DNA of 49,361 bases from Patescibacteria group bacterium (GCA_040753135.1 JBFMGR010000001.1:1-49361); one strand, 5' to 3'. Numbered from the stretch's first letter, positions 1 to 8,547 are shown. A program made the numbers and translations. The notes: a model not told the origin generated them from the sequence alone.

Positions 1-1826
1 TTGGTTATCTGGGCAAAAACCAAGCTTTGCCAATAGTGATTAAGGGCTTGAAAAAGCTTGAATATCGGGGCTATGATTCGTTTGGTTTTGCCGTGTTTGA
101 TAAAGAAAAAAATTATCTTTATCTTAAAAAAACAACCAAACGGATTAAGGATTTTGAGAAAAATATAGATTTTAAGCAAAAAGGCAAAGTGGCAATCTCG
201 CAGACAAGATGGGCAACCCATGGTGGAGTTTCAAACAAAAACGCCCATCCGCATCTTGATTGCGCTAAAAATATCTTTGTTGTTCATAACGGCATTATTG
301 AAAACTTTGAAGAGATAAAAAAATTTTTGCTTAAGAAGAACCATCAGTTTAGGTCTGAAACCGATACCGAAGTCATCCCTCATTTAATTGAAGAATATCT
401 AAACCAAGGCATCGATTATGAATCAGCGGTTTTAAAAACCCTGAACGACCTTCGGGGCAGTTTTGCTTTGGTAATTTTTAACAAAGCCGAACCGGAAAAA
501 TTAATCGGGGCAAGGATTTCCAGCCCGTTGGTTTTAGGTGTAGGCAAGGATGAATATATTTTTGCTTCAGATCCTAATGCGATTAATTCTTGGGCAAGAA
601 AAGCGGTCTTTTTAGACGACGGCGAGCTTGTTGTTGTCAGCCCGAGAGCTTATAAGATCAAAAACTTTTTAAACAATAAAAAAATAAATAAAAAAGCTCA
701 AGCAATTAATTTTACCGCTATTGATGAAGGCAAGTCTGGTTTTGAGCATTTTATGCTCAAGGAGATTAAGCAAGAGCCAGAAGCAGTGAAAAATACTTTA
801 AGGGGCAGGATTCTAAGAGATAAAACCAATGTTAAACTTGGCGGCTTAGAGCAGTACAGAAACGAACTAAAGAAAATAGAGAAAATTTTTATTGTTGCTT
901 GCGGCACGGCTTATTATGCGGGTTTAGTTGGCAAATATCTGATTCAGGAGCTGGCCGGAATAGATGTTGAGGTTGAGGCAGCTTCAGAGTTTCGTTATGC
1001 CAAATTTATTCATCCGAAAAACAGCTTGGTAATTGCTATTTCTCAATCAGGAGAAACCGCAGATACCCTTGAAGCAGTCAAGTTGGCTAAAAGAGACGGG
1101 GTTTTAACTATGGGAATTGTTAATGTGGTTGGTTCAAGCTTGTCCCGGTTAGTTGACTTTGGCGTTTATACTTATGCTGGGCCAGAATATGCTGTAGCTT
1201 CAACCAAAGCTTTTGTTTCTCAAATTGCCGCCTTGGTTTTGGTTGGCGTATTTTTAGCCCGGCAGAGAAAGATGTCTTCTGTCCAGGCAAAGATTATCTT
1301 AAAAGAGTTAGCGAGTCTGCCGGAGAAAATTAACCAGATTTTCGAACAGGAAAAAACAATTAGGGCTTTGGCGAAAAAATATGCCAAATATAAGAACTTC
1401 CTTTATCTGGGGCGGAAATATCATTGGCCAATTAGTTTGGAGGGCGCCTTAAAGCTTAAAGAGATTGCTTATGTTCATTCAGAAGCCTACCCGGCCGGAG
1501 AGATGAAACACGGCCCGATTGCTTTGATTGATAAAAATTTTCCTACAGTGGTTTTGGCGCCTAGAGACAGTGTTTATGAAAAGATTATCTCCAATCTTCA
1601 GGAAATAAAAGCCCGTCACGGGAAAATTATTGTCCTGACAACAGCAGGCAATAAAGAGTTGGCGAAAAAAGCAGAAGCAGTGATTTATCTACCTAAGACT
1701 TTAGAATTGCTTCAACCAATCTTAACTGTGGTGCCTCTGCATCTGTTCGCTTATTATTTTGCCAAAGAATTAAAAAAAGATATTGACCGGCCAAGAAATT
1801 TAGCTAAATCAGTAACCGTAGAATAA
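1..1826 (+). CDS. glmS: Glutamine-fructose-6-phosphate aminotransferase, 5' end outside window
   Basis: GlmS makes glucosamine-6-phosphate from fructose-6-phosphate and glutamine, the first step toward UDP-GlcNAc and peptidoglycan. The frame is open from base 3, and the first visible residues GYLGKNQAL are the continuation of the usual MCGIVGYLG start, so the catalytic Cys1 lies just upstream of the window. Visible parts are the N-terminal glutaminase (EYRGYDS, RWATHG, HNGIIEN, SETDTE) and two SIS sugar-isomerase domains (CGTAYYAG, SQSGETADT, then the C-terminal KSVTVE). About 607 residues are visible, normal for the family. The next gene, yvcK-like, starts 8 bases after the stop, suggesting an envelope-precursor operon with uppS. 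Confidence 0.96.
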   Translation, partial: GYLGKNQALPIVIKGLKKLEYRGYDSFGFAVFDKEKNYLYLKKTTKRIKDFEKNIDFKQKGKVAISQTRWATHGGVSNKNAHPHLDCAKNIFVVHNGIIENFEEIKKFLLKKNHQFRSETDTEVIPHLIEEYLNQGIDYESAVLKTLNDLRGSFALVIFNKAEPEKLIGARISSPLVLGVGKDEYIFASDPNAINSWARKAVFLDDGELVVVSPRAYKIKNFLNNKKINKKAQAINFTAIDEGKSGFEHFMLKEIKQEPEAVKNTLRGRILRDKTNVKLGGLEQYRNELKKIEKIFIVACGTAYYAGLVGKYLIQELAGIDVEVEAASEFRYAKFIHPKNSLVIAISQSGETADTLEAVKLAKRDGVLTMGIVNVVGSSLSRLVDFGVYTYAGPEYAVASTKAFVSQIAALVLVGVFLARQRKMSSVQAKIILKELASLPEKINQIFEQEKTIRALAKKYAKYKNFLYLGRKYHWPISLEGALKLKEIAYVHSEAYPAGEMKHGPIALIDKNFPTVVLAPRDSVYEKIISNLQEIKARHGKIIVLTTAGNKELAKKAEAVIYLPKTLELLQPILTVVPLHLFAYYFAKELKKDIDRPRNLAKSVTVE

Positions 1827-1833
1827 AAGATAA

Positions 1834-2892
1834 ATGGCTAAGCGAAAAAACAGAAAATCTGTTGTGGCGATGGGCGGTGGCACCGGCACTTATGCGGTTT
1901 TAACTGCTTTGAAAAAATATCCAGAACTGGATTTAAAAGCAGTTGTGGCAATGACTGATGATGGCGGTTCAACCGGAGTTTTGCGAGATGAGTTGGGGGT
2001 TCTGCCGCCCGGAGATATTCGCCAGTGTTTAGTGGCCTTGTCAGAAGCGCCGGAAACGGTCCGGGAGCTTTTAAATTATCGTTTTGATAACGGTTCTTTA
2101 AAGGGTCACAGCTTTGGCAATCTGTTTTTAAGCGCCTTGGAAAAGGTTAGCGGTTCGTTTGAAAAAGGCATTGCCGAGATTAGCAAAATTATCAGAATTA
2201 AAGGCGAGGTGATCCCGGTAGTTTTGAATAGCGTTAAATTGGCAATGGTTTTAAAGAATGGGACAGTGCTTGAAGGCGAGAGAAATATTACCCCGTCAGA
2301 GTTTATCCAGCCAATCGGGATTAAAAAATATTATCTTAAGCCAAAGGCGAAGATTAATCCGAAAGCCCAAAAGGCAACCTTAAACGCTAAAGCAATCATT
2401 ATTGGCCCGGGCAACCTCTATACCAGCATTATTCCTTTGTTTTTAGTTGATGGCCTAAAGCAAACTTTAAAACAGTCAAAAGCGAAGAAGATTTTAATCA
2501 TCAATTTAATCACTAAGTTTGGTCAGACAGACAACTTCTCTATTTTTGATTTTGTTGCCGAGATAGAGAAATTTCTTGGCAAAGGGATAATAGATTTGGC
2601 TGTTTTTAACACTCAAGAGCCGCAAGACCAGCTGATAAAAAGATATTTTCGTTTGGAAAAATCAAAGCCAATAGTTTTCAGGCTCCAAAAATCTAATCTG
2701 CCGGAAAAAGCAAGACCGCTCTCCAAAAACAGATTTGTCTTTAATCAGATCGAGTTCATTGGGGGGAATCTTATTGGCAACAATATTGCTGAACAAAGTG
2801 AGTCAGACCATTTGATTAAAAGAAACTTAATCCGCCATGACTATAAAAAACTGGGCAAGTTCTTATCCGAACTGATCTTTTCTTTAGACTGA
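1834..2892 (+). CDS. YvcK/CofD-family gluconeogenesis factor-like protein
   Basis: YvcK proteins bind UDP-sugars and are needed for cell shape and envelope carbon flow in other bacteria; the family is related to CofD 2-phospho-L-lactate transferase. The N-terminal nucleotide-binding loop VVAMGGGTGTYAVL is clear, followed by TDDGGSTGVLRDELG, PPGDIRQCLVALS and the central GHSFGNLFLSALE, all family signatures. The length of 352 aa is slightly longer than the usual 310-330. It lies between glmS and uppS, which fits a role in peptidoglycan precursor supply. It ends in TGA, evidence that TGA is a stop codon here. The precise biochemical activity is inferred from family only. Confidence 0.9.
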   Translation: MAKRKNRKSVVAMGGGTGTYAVLTALKKYPELDLKAVVAMTDDGGSTGVLRDELGVLPPGDIRQCLVALSEAPETVRELLNYRFDNGSLKGHSFGNLFLSALEKVSGSFEKGIAEISKIIRIKGEVIPVVLNSVKLAMVLKNGTVLEGERNITPSEFIQPIGIKKYYLKPKAKINPKAQKATLNAKAIIIGPGNLYTSIIPLFLVDGLKQTLKQSKAKKILIINLITKFGQTDNFSIFDFVAEIEKFLGKGIIDLAVFNTQEPQDQLIKRYFRLEKSKPIVFRLQKSNLPEKARPLSKNRFVFNQIEFIGGNLIGNNIAEQSESDHLIKRNLIRHDYKKLGKFLSELIFSLD

Positions 2893-2915
2893 TTTTGTTT
2901 TAAAATAGTTTTTCT

Positions 2916-3632
2916 ATGGAAACGAATTTGCCTAAGCACATTGCTTTTATTTTAGACGGAAATCGGCGCTGGGCCAAGAAAAGGGGATTGGCTTCTTATC
3001 TGGGCCATCAGCAAGGCGCGGAGACTTTAAAAAAACTGATTGAAACAGCCGATCAGCTTGGAATTGCTTATTTAACTTTTTGGGGCGGGTCAGTCAGCAA
3101 TTTAACCGAACGCCCGAAAAACGAAACCAAAAAGCTTTTGGGCATTTACGAACAATACTTTAAAAAACTTTCAGCAAAAAAAGAACTTAAAGAAAAAGAT
3201 ATTCGGGTAAGGATTTTGGGCAACTGGAGAAAATATCTGCCCGAAAATCTGCAGACTATATTTTCCGAGATTAATAAAAAAACAAAAAATCATCAGACTT
3301 ATCAGCTGACTTTTCTGATTGCTTATGACGGCAGAGAAGAGATGAAAGATTGTCTATCGCAAATAGCTAATAGTAAATTGAAAAATAAAAGCTTAAAAAT
3401 AACCAAACAATTAATTCAGAAAAATCTCTGGACCGGGGAACTGCCCGAGGTTGATTTGGTAATCAGAACAGGAATTAAACAGGACCCGCATTGGTCAGCT
3501 GGATTTATGATGTGGCATTGTGCTAATTCCCAGTTTTATTTCACCAAAACTTTGTGGCCAGATTTTTCAGTCAGAGAGCTTAAAAAAGCAATTAGAAGTT
3601 ATCAAAAAACTGAAAGGCGATTGGGCAAATAA
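2916..3632 (+). CDS. uppS: Cis-prenyltransferase (undecaprenyl diphosphate synthase family)
   Basis: This family condenses isopentenyl diphosphate units onto farnesyl diphosphate to make the C55 lipid carrier of wall synthesis. The catalytic Asp lies in FILDGNRRWA (usually IMDGNGRWA); ERPKNE and the C-terminal RTG...WPDF block are present. The segments around FWGGSVSNLTERP and IRTGIKQDPHWSAGFMMWH depart from the common FSTENWKRP and RTgGExRlSNFLLWQ signatures, so chain length specificity may differ. At 238 aa it is near normal. A TAAAAT hexamer at 2901-2906 lies 9 bases before the ATG. UppP, which recycles the carrier, is encoded at 31412. Confidence 0.88.
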   Translation: METNLPKHIAFILDGNRRWAKKRGLASYLGHQQGAETLKKLIETADQLGIAYLTFWGGSVSNLTERPKNETKKLLGIYEQYFKKLSAKKELKEKDIRVRILGNWRKYLPENLQTIFSEINKKTKNHQTYQLTFLIAYDGREEMKDCLSQIANSKLKNKSLKITKQLIQKNLWTGELPEVDLVIRTGIKQDPHWSAGFMMWHCANSQFYFTKTLWPDFSVRELKKAIRSYQKTERRLGK

Positions 3633-3636
3633 TTAA

Positions 3637-3710
3637 GGGCCTATAGTTAAGTGGTATAACGCGGCATTCGCATTGCCGTATCGGCGGTTCGACTCCGCCT
3701 AGGTCCACCA
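3637..3710 (+). tRNA. tRNA-Ala (anticodon CGC)
   Basis: A full cloverleaf can be drawn: acceptor GGGCCTA/TAGGTCC, D arm GTT/AAC, anticodon arm CGGCA-TTCGCAT-TGCCG, T arm GGCGG-TTCGACT-CCGCC, and an encoded CCA. Acceptor pair 3:70 is G:U, the universal alanine identity element, which confirms the anticodon reading CGC. It starts 4 bases after the uppS stop, so it may be cotranscribed with that operon. Confidence 0.96.
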
Positions 3711-3738
3711 TATTGAATTAGCCGCCTCGCCCAGTAGT

Positions 3739-3758
3739 TCGCCGCCGTCGGGCGGCGA
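3739..3758 (+). terminator. GC-rich hairpin after tRNA-Ala(CGC)
   Basis: Stem TCGCCGCC / GGCGGCGA with loop GTCG. It lies 28 bases downstream of the tRNA. There is no clear T run, so termination is only likely; it could equally be a GC-rich palindromic repeat like the one at 34710-34753. Confidence 0.45.
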
Positions 3759-3789
3759 GCGGGGCAATCATTTCCGACAAAGTTAGTTT

Positions 3790-3874
3790 TGGTGCCCGGG
3801 AGAGGATTTGAACCTCCACGTCTTGCGACACATGCACCTCAAGCATGCCTGTCTACCGATTCCAGCACCCGGGC
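3790..3874 (-). tRNA. tRNA-Leu (anticodon GAG)
   Basis: On the minus strand the acceptor GCCCGGG pairs with CCCGGGC, the anticodon arm is CATGC-TTGAGGT-GCATG giving anticodon GAG, there is a long variable arm (GTGTCGCAAGACGT region) as in class II tRNAs, the T arm is GGAGG-TTCAAAT-CCTCT (one imperfect pair), the discriminator is A and CCA is encoded. Length 85 nt. It is convergent with tRNA-Ala(CGC). Confidence 0.96.
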
Positions 3875-3909
3875 TTGCTGTCATTATCCCTTAAACAAAC
3901 GTTTTTTTC

Positions 3910-3948
3910 AACTTAAAACCTCTGCTTTTAAAGCAGAGGTTTTAAGTT
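3910..3948 (-). terminator. Long perfect hairpin at the bL19 stop codon
   Basis: Two 19-bp arms (5' arm starts AACTTAAAACC, 3' arm ends GGTTTTAAGTT) are perfect inverted copies around a single central base at 3929. The hairpin abuts the rplS stop codon and is followed on the minus strand by TGAAAAAAAC; on the plus strand by TTTATTTTTC. It probably ends rplS transcription and may act in both directions. Confidence 0.7.
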
Positions 3949-4376
3949 TATTTTTCTTGTTCTTGAGTTTGGTTTGAAGCCTCTTGTTCTTTTGGTTGTT
4001 CGGCTGTTTTCTGGGTTACAGCGGTTTTCAATTTTGCTTTAATCTGTTTTCTTGATCTTTCTCTAATATAGTAAAGTTTTGCCCGCCTTGTTTTTGAGGT
4101 TTGCAAAATCTGAATTTTCTCAATTACCGGGGAGTGAAGCGGCCAGGTCATTTCCACGCCAACATCATTGATGCTGATTCTCCTGACCGTAAAAGTGCCA
4201 TTTAGGGTTTTTTGGCCGTGCTTAACCGCAATGATAATGCCTTCAAAATAAGTGGTTCGCCATTTATCTTTTTCCTTAACTTTATACCAAACTTTAACTT
4301 TCATGCCCGATTTGAGTTCGGGCAGGTTGGTTTTGGCTAATTTTTTATGAATGGCTAAGATTTTCGTGCTGGTCAT
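3948..4376 (-). CDS. rplS: Large ribosomal subunit protein bL19
   Basis: bL19 sits at the 30S-50S interface. The core GMKVKVWYKVKEKDKWR, FEGIIIAVKHG, NGTFTVRRIS and VEMTWPLHSPVIEKIQI matches the family (FEGVVIxxxxxGxxxTFTVRKIS...VER.FP.HSP.I). I place the start at the ATG giving MTSTKILAIHKKL because this matches the usual bL19 N-terminus; an in-frame ATG 18 bases upstream (4394) is possible. After the core comes a charged Gln/Glu/Lys-rich tail of about 35 residues (AEQPKEQEASNQTQEQEK), longer than in most bacteria and probably disordered. Confidence 0.93.
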   Translation of the reverse strand: MTSTKILAIHKKLAKTNLPELKSGMKVKVWYKVKEKDKWRTTYFEGIIIAVKHGQKTLNGTFTVRRISINDVGVEMTWPLHSPVIEKIQILQTSKTRRAKLYYIRERSRKQIKAKLKTAVTQKTAEQPKEQEASNQTQEQEK

Positions 4377-4431
4377 AATTTTTAGTAAAAACATAATATC
4401 ATAAAATCACTCCAGGCGCAATCTGACTTTT

Positions 4432-5232
4432 TTATTTTAAAGTTAGGAGAAAATCGCTTAGATCTTTTGCTAGTGGCGCTTCAAAAAAATAATTAGTTTT
4501 ATCAAGCTCAAACTCCAAAGATTTGGCATGCAAAAATACTCGGTTCAACTGGAGCCGATAACCTCTCGCTGTTTTGCCGCCGTATAGATAGTCGCTGATA
4601 ATCGGGTGGCCGATCGCCGCCAAATGAACTCTAAGCTGATGAGTTCGGCCGGTTTTTGGTTTTAATTCAAGCAAAGAAAATATCTGATTCTGCTGATTTT
4701 TGTAAGTTTTTAAAACTTTCCATTCAGTTTTAGCTTCAGATAATTTTTGCCCTGGTCTTATTTTTGCGGTTCTTTTAGTCGAGACAGGGGATTTGGCGAT
4801 CTTCAAATTTATTTCTCCTTTTTCTTTTGGCATTCTACCCAACACTAGAGTTAAATAGGTTTTCTCGACTTGTCGGGTTTGAAATAATTTTTTAAGCTTT
4901 TCAAAAGTTAGCTGATTTTTAGCAATAATCATTATTCCTGAAGTTTCTTTATCCAAACGATGGACAATCCCGGGCCGGATTTCCGGCTGATCGCCAACAG
5001 TTTTTATCCCCGGATATTTTTCAATCAACCAATCAATTAGAGTGTAAGATTTTAGATTTGAGATTTTGGATTTTTGAATATTTTTGGATTTTGATATTTG
5101 TTTGTTATTTGAAGTTTGATGCCCGGAGTTTCCTTCTGGTGTCGGATGAACCAGAAGGTTGGCCGGTTTGTCAATCACCAAAAAATCATTGCTTTCAAAA
5201 ATAATTTCGATTTCTCTTTGATTTTTGTTCAT
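4432..5232 (-). CDS. RluA/RluD-family pseudouridine synthase
   Basis: The enzyme isomerises specific uridines in rRNA or tRNA to pseudouridine. The catalytic motif HRLDKETSG (with the nucleophilic Asp), the RTHQLRVHLAAIGHPI motif and YGG/RVFLHAKSLEF are all present. There is no N-terminal S4 domain, so it resembles the shorter RluA/RluC-like members (266 aa). Residues about 38-66 (GHQTSNNKQISKSKNIQKSK...) are a low-complexity insert between the first strand block and LIDWLIEKYPG; at DNA level it is an AT-rich dispersed repeat inserted in frame (see repeat entry). Target site cannot be told from sequence. Confidence 0.9.
   Translation of the reverse strand: MNKNQREIEIIFESNDFLVIDKPANLLVHPTPEGNSGHQTSNNKQISKSKNIQKSKISNLKSYTLIDWLIEKYPGIKTVGDQPEIRPGIVHRLDKETSGIMIIAKNQLTFEKLKKLFQTRQVEKTYLTLVLGRMPKEKGEINLKIAKSPVSTKRTAKIRPGQKLSEAKTEWKVLKTYKNQQNQIFSLLELKPKTGRTHQLRVHLAAIGHPIISDYLYGGKTARGYRLQLNRVFLHAKSLEFELDKTNYFFEAPLAKDLSDFLLTLK
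5042..5112 (-). repeat. AT-rich dispersed repeat inside the pseudouridine synthase gene
   Basis: The stretch is built of short units such as CAAAATCCAAAA and TCTCAAATCTAAAATC on the minus strand, the same style of sequence as the intergenic stretches at 16808-16880 and 42015-42054. Here it is translated in frame as a Ser/Lys/Asn/Gln-rich insert without breaking the gene. Confidence 0.6.
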
Positions 5233-5246
5233 TTTTATGGTATAAT
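5218..5246 (+). promoter_or_regulatory. Promoter with extended -10 for the ABC exporter
   Basis: TTGATT at 5218-5223, a 17-bp spacer, then TGG-TATAAT ending at 5246. The predicted start near 5253 gives a leader of about 60 bases. The leader holds a small hairpin, AAGGGAG / CTTCCTT (5255-5275), followed by TATTTTTG, which looks like a weak terminator or attenuator. The same AT block could serve the divergent pseudouridine synthase gene. Confidence 0.6.
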
Positions 5247-5314
5247 ATAAATATAAGGGAGTTTTCAGCTTCCTTATTTTTGTTTATTGATATATTATTT
5301 TATCATTAATATCT

Positions 5315-7144
5315 ATGTTGGATAAAGAAGATAAAGAAAAGAAAAAGTTTTCAGTTTCAGCGATTGCAGAGATGTTGTCTAATACGGTTCGGTTGTTGAA
5401 GATCGTTTGGCCTGAAAAAAAGTGGCTTTTTATCGGTTATGGAGCTGTTTCTTTTGTGTTGGCGCTTTTGCCGATTTCCAATGCCGGGGCTTACGGTTTG
5501 CTTATTAATGAACTGGTTCATTCAGTTGGAACAGGGGCCCTAACTGGTTCGTTGGTTTTTTGGCTGGCAGGGCTTTTGTTTTTGTATTTATTGAGATCTG
5601 TTCTTAATGATATTGATTGGTATCTTAATAAGCTTGTTTGGCTTTATCTAGAAGAGAAATCTCAATTTCTGGTTTTGGAAAAATTGGGCCATTTAGATGT
5701 GGCCAGTTTTGAAGATCCAAAGCAAAAAGATTTATTACAAAAAGTCTCTGAAAGCGGTACTTGGAGGATGCAGAGTTTTGCTGAACACAATTTTTATGCT
5801 TTGCAAAGAATTGTTGAGATTATTACTGCCGCAGTGGCGCTTTCATTTGCCAATTGGTGGATGTTTGTAATTATTGTTATTGGCATTATCCCTCAACTTG
5901 CTGTTGAGACTAGGTACGGGAAAACTATCTGGAGTATTCACGACGATAAGGCTGAAACAAAGCGGAAATTTTGGCATCTTGAATGGAAGTTTAAAAATGT
6001 TTCTTCGGCAATTGAGTTAAAAGTTTTTCAAAACATAAAATATCTTTTAGATTTGATTAGAAGGTTGTTTACCGAATTTCATCAGGAGCAGTATAAAAGT
6101 GATAAAAAACGGCTAAAAGAAGCGGTTTTTGCTGGGCTGCTCAAGCAGGTAAGTTTTGCTTCAATTTATGTTTATTTTGTTTATCAAGTTGTTTTCAGCG
6201 GTTTAGAGATAGGCACCTTTACATTTTTTATTGGCGCGGTAGGGACATTTTCCGGAGCCTTGACTGGTTTTTTCTGGATGCTGGGCAGGCATTATCAGGA
6301 TAATCTTTTTGTCAGCGATGTCTTTAAATTCTTAGATATACCTGAAAATCTCAAAAAGCCAGAAAGAGGAATTGTTTTAAACCGAAAGAAAGCTCCAAAA
6401 ATTGAGTTTGAAAATGTTTCTTTTATTTATCCCGGCACAGAAAACGAAGTCTTAAAAGATTTTTCTTTGGTAATAGAATCAGGGGAGAAGATTGCTTTTG
6501 TTGGGGCAAATGGCGCCGGGAAAACAACAATTATAAAACTTTTGTGCCGCTTTTATGATCCAACCAAAGGCAGAATTTTAATTGACGGGGTAGATTTAAA
6601 AAAGATTGATCTGGTCAGTTGGTATTCAATGCTTGGCGTTTTGTTTCAGGACTATTCTAACTATCATCTTGTGGCCAAAGAATCTATCGGGATAGGAAGA
6701 ACTGATCTGGAGTTTTCATTGGAAAAAGCAAGAAAATCTGCCCAGAAAAGCGGTGCCCATAGTTTTATCTCTGAATGGGAAAAACAATATGAGCAACAGG
6801 TCGGCAAAGAGTTTGCCGGCGGAGTCGAGCCGTCAATCGGCCAATGGCAAAAATTGGCTTTGGCGCGGACTTTTTATCGCGATCCGGAAATTTATATCTT
6901 AGATGAACCGACGGCGTCAATCGACGCCGAGGCAGAAGCAAAGATATTCGAAAAATTAGAGAAACTGTCTAAAACAAAGACCGTGATGTTGATCTCTCAT
7001 CGTTTTTCCACAGTGCGCCATGCCCAAAGAATCGCCGTAATTGAGAACGGGGAGATTACTGAATTAGGGAGCCATGAAGAATTATTAAAAAACAATAAAA
7101 CTTATGCCCGATTGTTTAAGCTTCAGGCAAAAGGGTATCAATAA
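5315..7144 (+). CDS. ABC exporter, fused transmembrane and ATPase domains
   Basis: A half-transporter that would dimerise to export a lipid, peptide or drug. An N-terminal membrane domain (about residues 30-330, several hydrophobic helices such as LFIGYGAVSFVLALLPI and WWMFVIIVIGIIPQL) is followed by an ATPase domain with Walker A GANGAGKTT (about 396-404), Q loop FQDYSNY, and Walker B YILDEPTASID (about 526). The signature motif reads SIGQWQK instead of LSGGQ, a variant known in some exporters that keep GQWQK. A H-loop SHRFST follows. Length 609 aa is typical. Substrate cannot be inferred. The gene stands alone between its own promoter and a long hairpin at its stop codon. Confidence 0.9.
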   Translation: MLDKEDKEKKKFSVSAIAEMLSNTVRLLKIVWPEKKWLFIGYGAVSFVLALLPISNAGAYGLLINELVHSVGTGALTGSLVFWLAGLLFLYLLRSVLNDIDWYLNKLVWLYLEEKSQFLVLEKLGHLDVASFEDPKQKDLLQKVSESGTWRMQSFAEHNFYALQRIVEIITAAVALSFANWWMFVIIVIGIIPQLAVETRYGKTIWSIHDDKAETKRKFWHLEWKFKNVSSAIELKVFQNIKYLLDLIRRLFTEFHQEQYKSDKKRLKEAVFAGLLKQVSFASIYVYFVYQVVFSGLEIGTFTFFIGAVGTFSGALTGFFWMLGRHYQDNLFVSDVFKFLDIPENLKKPERGIVLNRKKAPKIEFENVSFIYPGTENEVLKDFSLVIESGEKIAFVGANGAGKTTIIKLLCRFYDPTKGRILIDGVDLKKIDLVSWYSMLGVLFQDYSNYHLVAKESIGIGRTDLEFSLEKARKSAQKSGAHSFISEWEKQYEQQVGKEFAGGVEPSIGQWQKLALARTFYRDPEIYILDEPTASIDAEAEAKIFEKLEKLSKTKTVMLISHRFSTVRHAQRIAVIENGEITELGSHEELLKNNKTYARLFKLQAKGYQ

Positions 7145-7181
7145 TTTAGCAGGCGGCGCTGTGCGCCGCCTGCTAAATTAT
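7141..7181. terminator. 19-bp perfect hairpin spanning the ABC exporter stop codon
   Basis: Arms 7141-7159 and 7163-7181 are perfect inverted copies (core AGGCGGCGC / GCGCCGCCT) with a 3-base loop TGT. The 5' arm contains the TAA stop of the exporter. It separates this gene from the convergent tRNA-Val gene and probably terminates both. Confidence 0.75.
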
Positions 7182-7252
7182 GCCCCAAACAAATGATGCG
7201 CGCGCTCCGACTCGGGCAGAAGGCCTTTTCAATCTGCCCCCGTAGATTTTTC

Positions 7253-7327
7253 TGGTGCGCGATGTAGGGATTGGACCTACGACCTCTTCGATGTCAACGA
7301 AGCGCTCTGCCACTGAGCTAATCGCGC
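7253..7327 (-). tRNA. tRNA-Val (anticodon GAC)
   Basis: On the minus strand: acceptor GCGCGAT / ATCGCGC, D arm GCTC/GAGC, anticodon arm CTTCG-TTGACAT-CGAAG giving GAC, T arm GTAGG-TCCAATC-CCTAC, discriminator A and encoded CCA. Length 75 nt, all stems paired. A possible 7-bp hairpin GGGCAGA / TCTGCCC lies downstream at 7214-7239. Confidence 0.96.
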
Positions 7328-7370
7328 TTAGAGTTTATTTTAGATTATTTGCTCGTTTTTGGCAATAATT

Positions 7371-7379
7371 TGTTAAGAT
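7371..7379 (+). promoter_or_regulatory. Possible extended -10 for the CapA-like gene
   Basis: TGT-TAAGAT ends 9 bases before the ATG at 7389. No convincing -35 was seen. The spacing would give an extremely short leader. Confidence 0.4.
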
Positions 7380-7388
7380 TAATCTTGG

Positions 7389-8408
7389 ATGAGAAAGATT
7401 TTCCTAATTCTTTTTGTTTTTAGCTTGCTGTTTGGCTTGAGTTTGATTTTGGGAATAAAAATCGGCAATCAGCCAGATGAGCTTATTGATTTCGAATCGC
7501 CATTGATTTTTCAATCCGAACCGAAACCAATCAGGGTTGTTTTTGTCGGTGATATTATGCTTTCTCGGGCAGTGGATAGATTAATGAAAAAAAATAATAA
7601 CTATCAATTTCCGTTTTTAAGATCAGCCGAGTTTTTTCAAACCGCGGACATTGTTTTTGGTAATTTAGAGGGGCCGATTTCTGACCAAGGAGAAAATCTT
7701 GGTAGTATTTATTCTTTTCGGGCTGATCCCCGGGTGATTGAGGGACTGAAGCTGGCGAATTTTAATGTTCTCTCTCTGGCTAATAATCATATCTTGGACT
7801 GGGGCAGGAGAGCGCTGGTTCAAACAATTGAGCTTTTGAAGCAGAATAATATTTATTCTGTCGGCGCCGGCAGAAATTATTTAGAGGCAAATCAGCCGGT
7901 GATAATTGAGAAAAGCGGAATCAAGTTTGCCTTTTTAGCTTTTACCAATCTCTATCCAGAATCTTTGAAAGCTGATGAAACTAATCCAGGAATCAGCGAT
8001 TTTGATTTAACTAAGGTTAAGGGGCAGATAAAGGAGTTAAAACAATCCGGATTGGCTGAAGTTATGGTTGTTTCTTTACACTGGGGAGAAGAGTATAAAC
8101 AAGCGCCAAGCCCGGAACAGATTCGGATTGCCCATGAACTGGCTGAAGCTGGAGCAGATTTTATTATTGGCCATCATCCGCATGTGGTTCAGCGGGAGGA
8201 AAAATACCCCTCGATTTCGTTCGGGACAAGTAAAATTTCCTGGATATTTTACAGTCTGGGTAATTTTGTTTTTGACCAGAATTTTTCTGAAGAGACAATG
8301 AACGGGTTGGTTGTGGAATTAATCTTTAAATCAAGCCAAGATTTTGAGCCGAAGTTATATCAAGCAGAGATAAATGATTATTTTCAGCCGGAAATAAAAG
8401 AGTTTTAA
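7389..8408 (+). CDS. CapA-family protein (PGA_cap metallophosphatase-like fold)
   Basis: CapA/PgsA-type proteins belong to a calcineurin-like fold and take part in poly-glutamate capsule or other surface polymer export in some bacteria, but many have unknown roles. Residues 1-25 form a signal anchor (IFLILFVFSLLFGLSLILG). The family motifs follow in order: FVGDIMLSRAV (about 52), GNLEGPISD, SLANNHILDWG, VSLHWGEEY, GHHPHVVQ and YSLGNFVFDQ near the C-terminus. The His and Asp residues of the metal site are kept. No capsule genes flank it, so a capsule role is not supported here; an outward-facing phosphoesterase-like role is a reasonable guess. Confidence 0.85.
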   Translation: MRKIFLILFVFSLLFGLSLILGIKIGNQPDELIDFESPLIFQSEPKPIRVVFVGDIMLSRAVDRLMKKNNNYQFPFLRSAEFFQTADIVFGNLEGPISDQGENLGSIYSFRADPRVIEGLKLANFNVLSLANNHILDWGRRALVQTIELLKQNNIYSVGAGRNYLEANQPVIIEKSGIKFAFLAFTNLYPESLKADETNPGISDFDLTKVKGQIKELKQSGLAEVMVVSLHWGEEYKQAPSPEQIRIAHELAEAGADFIIGHHPHVVQREEKYPSISFGTSKISWIFYSLGNFVFDQNFSEETMNGLVVELIFKSSQDFEPKLYQAEINDYFQPEIKEF

Positions 8409-8444
8409 AGCAATCAGCTGTGAATATTGAAATTTTGACAATTG

Positions 8445-8453
8445 TGTTATAAT
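8445..8453 (+). promoter_or_regulatory. Extended -10 promoter for the mechanosensitive-channel-like gene
   Basis: TGT-TATAAT at 8445-8453. A TTGACA just upstream (8435-8440) is too close to be its -35. The expected start near 8460 gives a leader of about 88 bases with a 7-bp hairpin TTGGGAG / CTCCCAA at 8482-8504. Confidence 0.55.
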
Positions 8454-8547
8454 AAAAGCAAATAAATTTGCCCCTTATTTATTGGGAGTTCGGTCGGCTC
8501 CCAAACGGAAAAAATAATTAGGTCGTTAAACTAATTAAAAATAAAAA

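Noticed and set aside
1-3632. UGA recoding as in Gracilibacteria
   Set aside because: TGA ends several well-aligned genes (yvcK-like at 2892, SpoU at 16807, aldolase at 26815), so the standard stop use applies.
3789-3977. 62-aa plus-strand open frame
   Set aside because: It is the antisense reading of tRNA-Leu(GAG) and of the bL19 terminator; not a gene.
8435-8440. Perfect TTGACA taken as a -35
   Set aside because: It is only 7 bp before the TATAAT at 8448, too close for sigma70; the extended -10 suffices.
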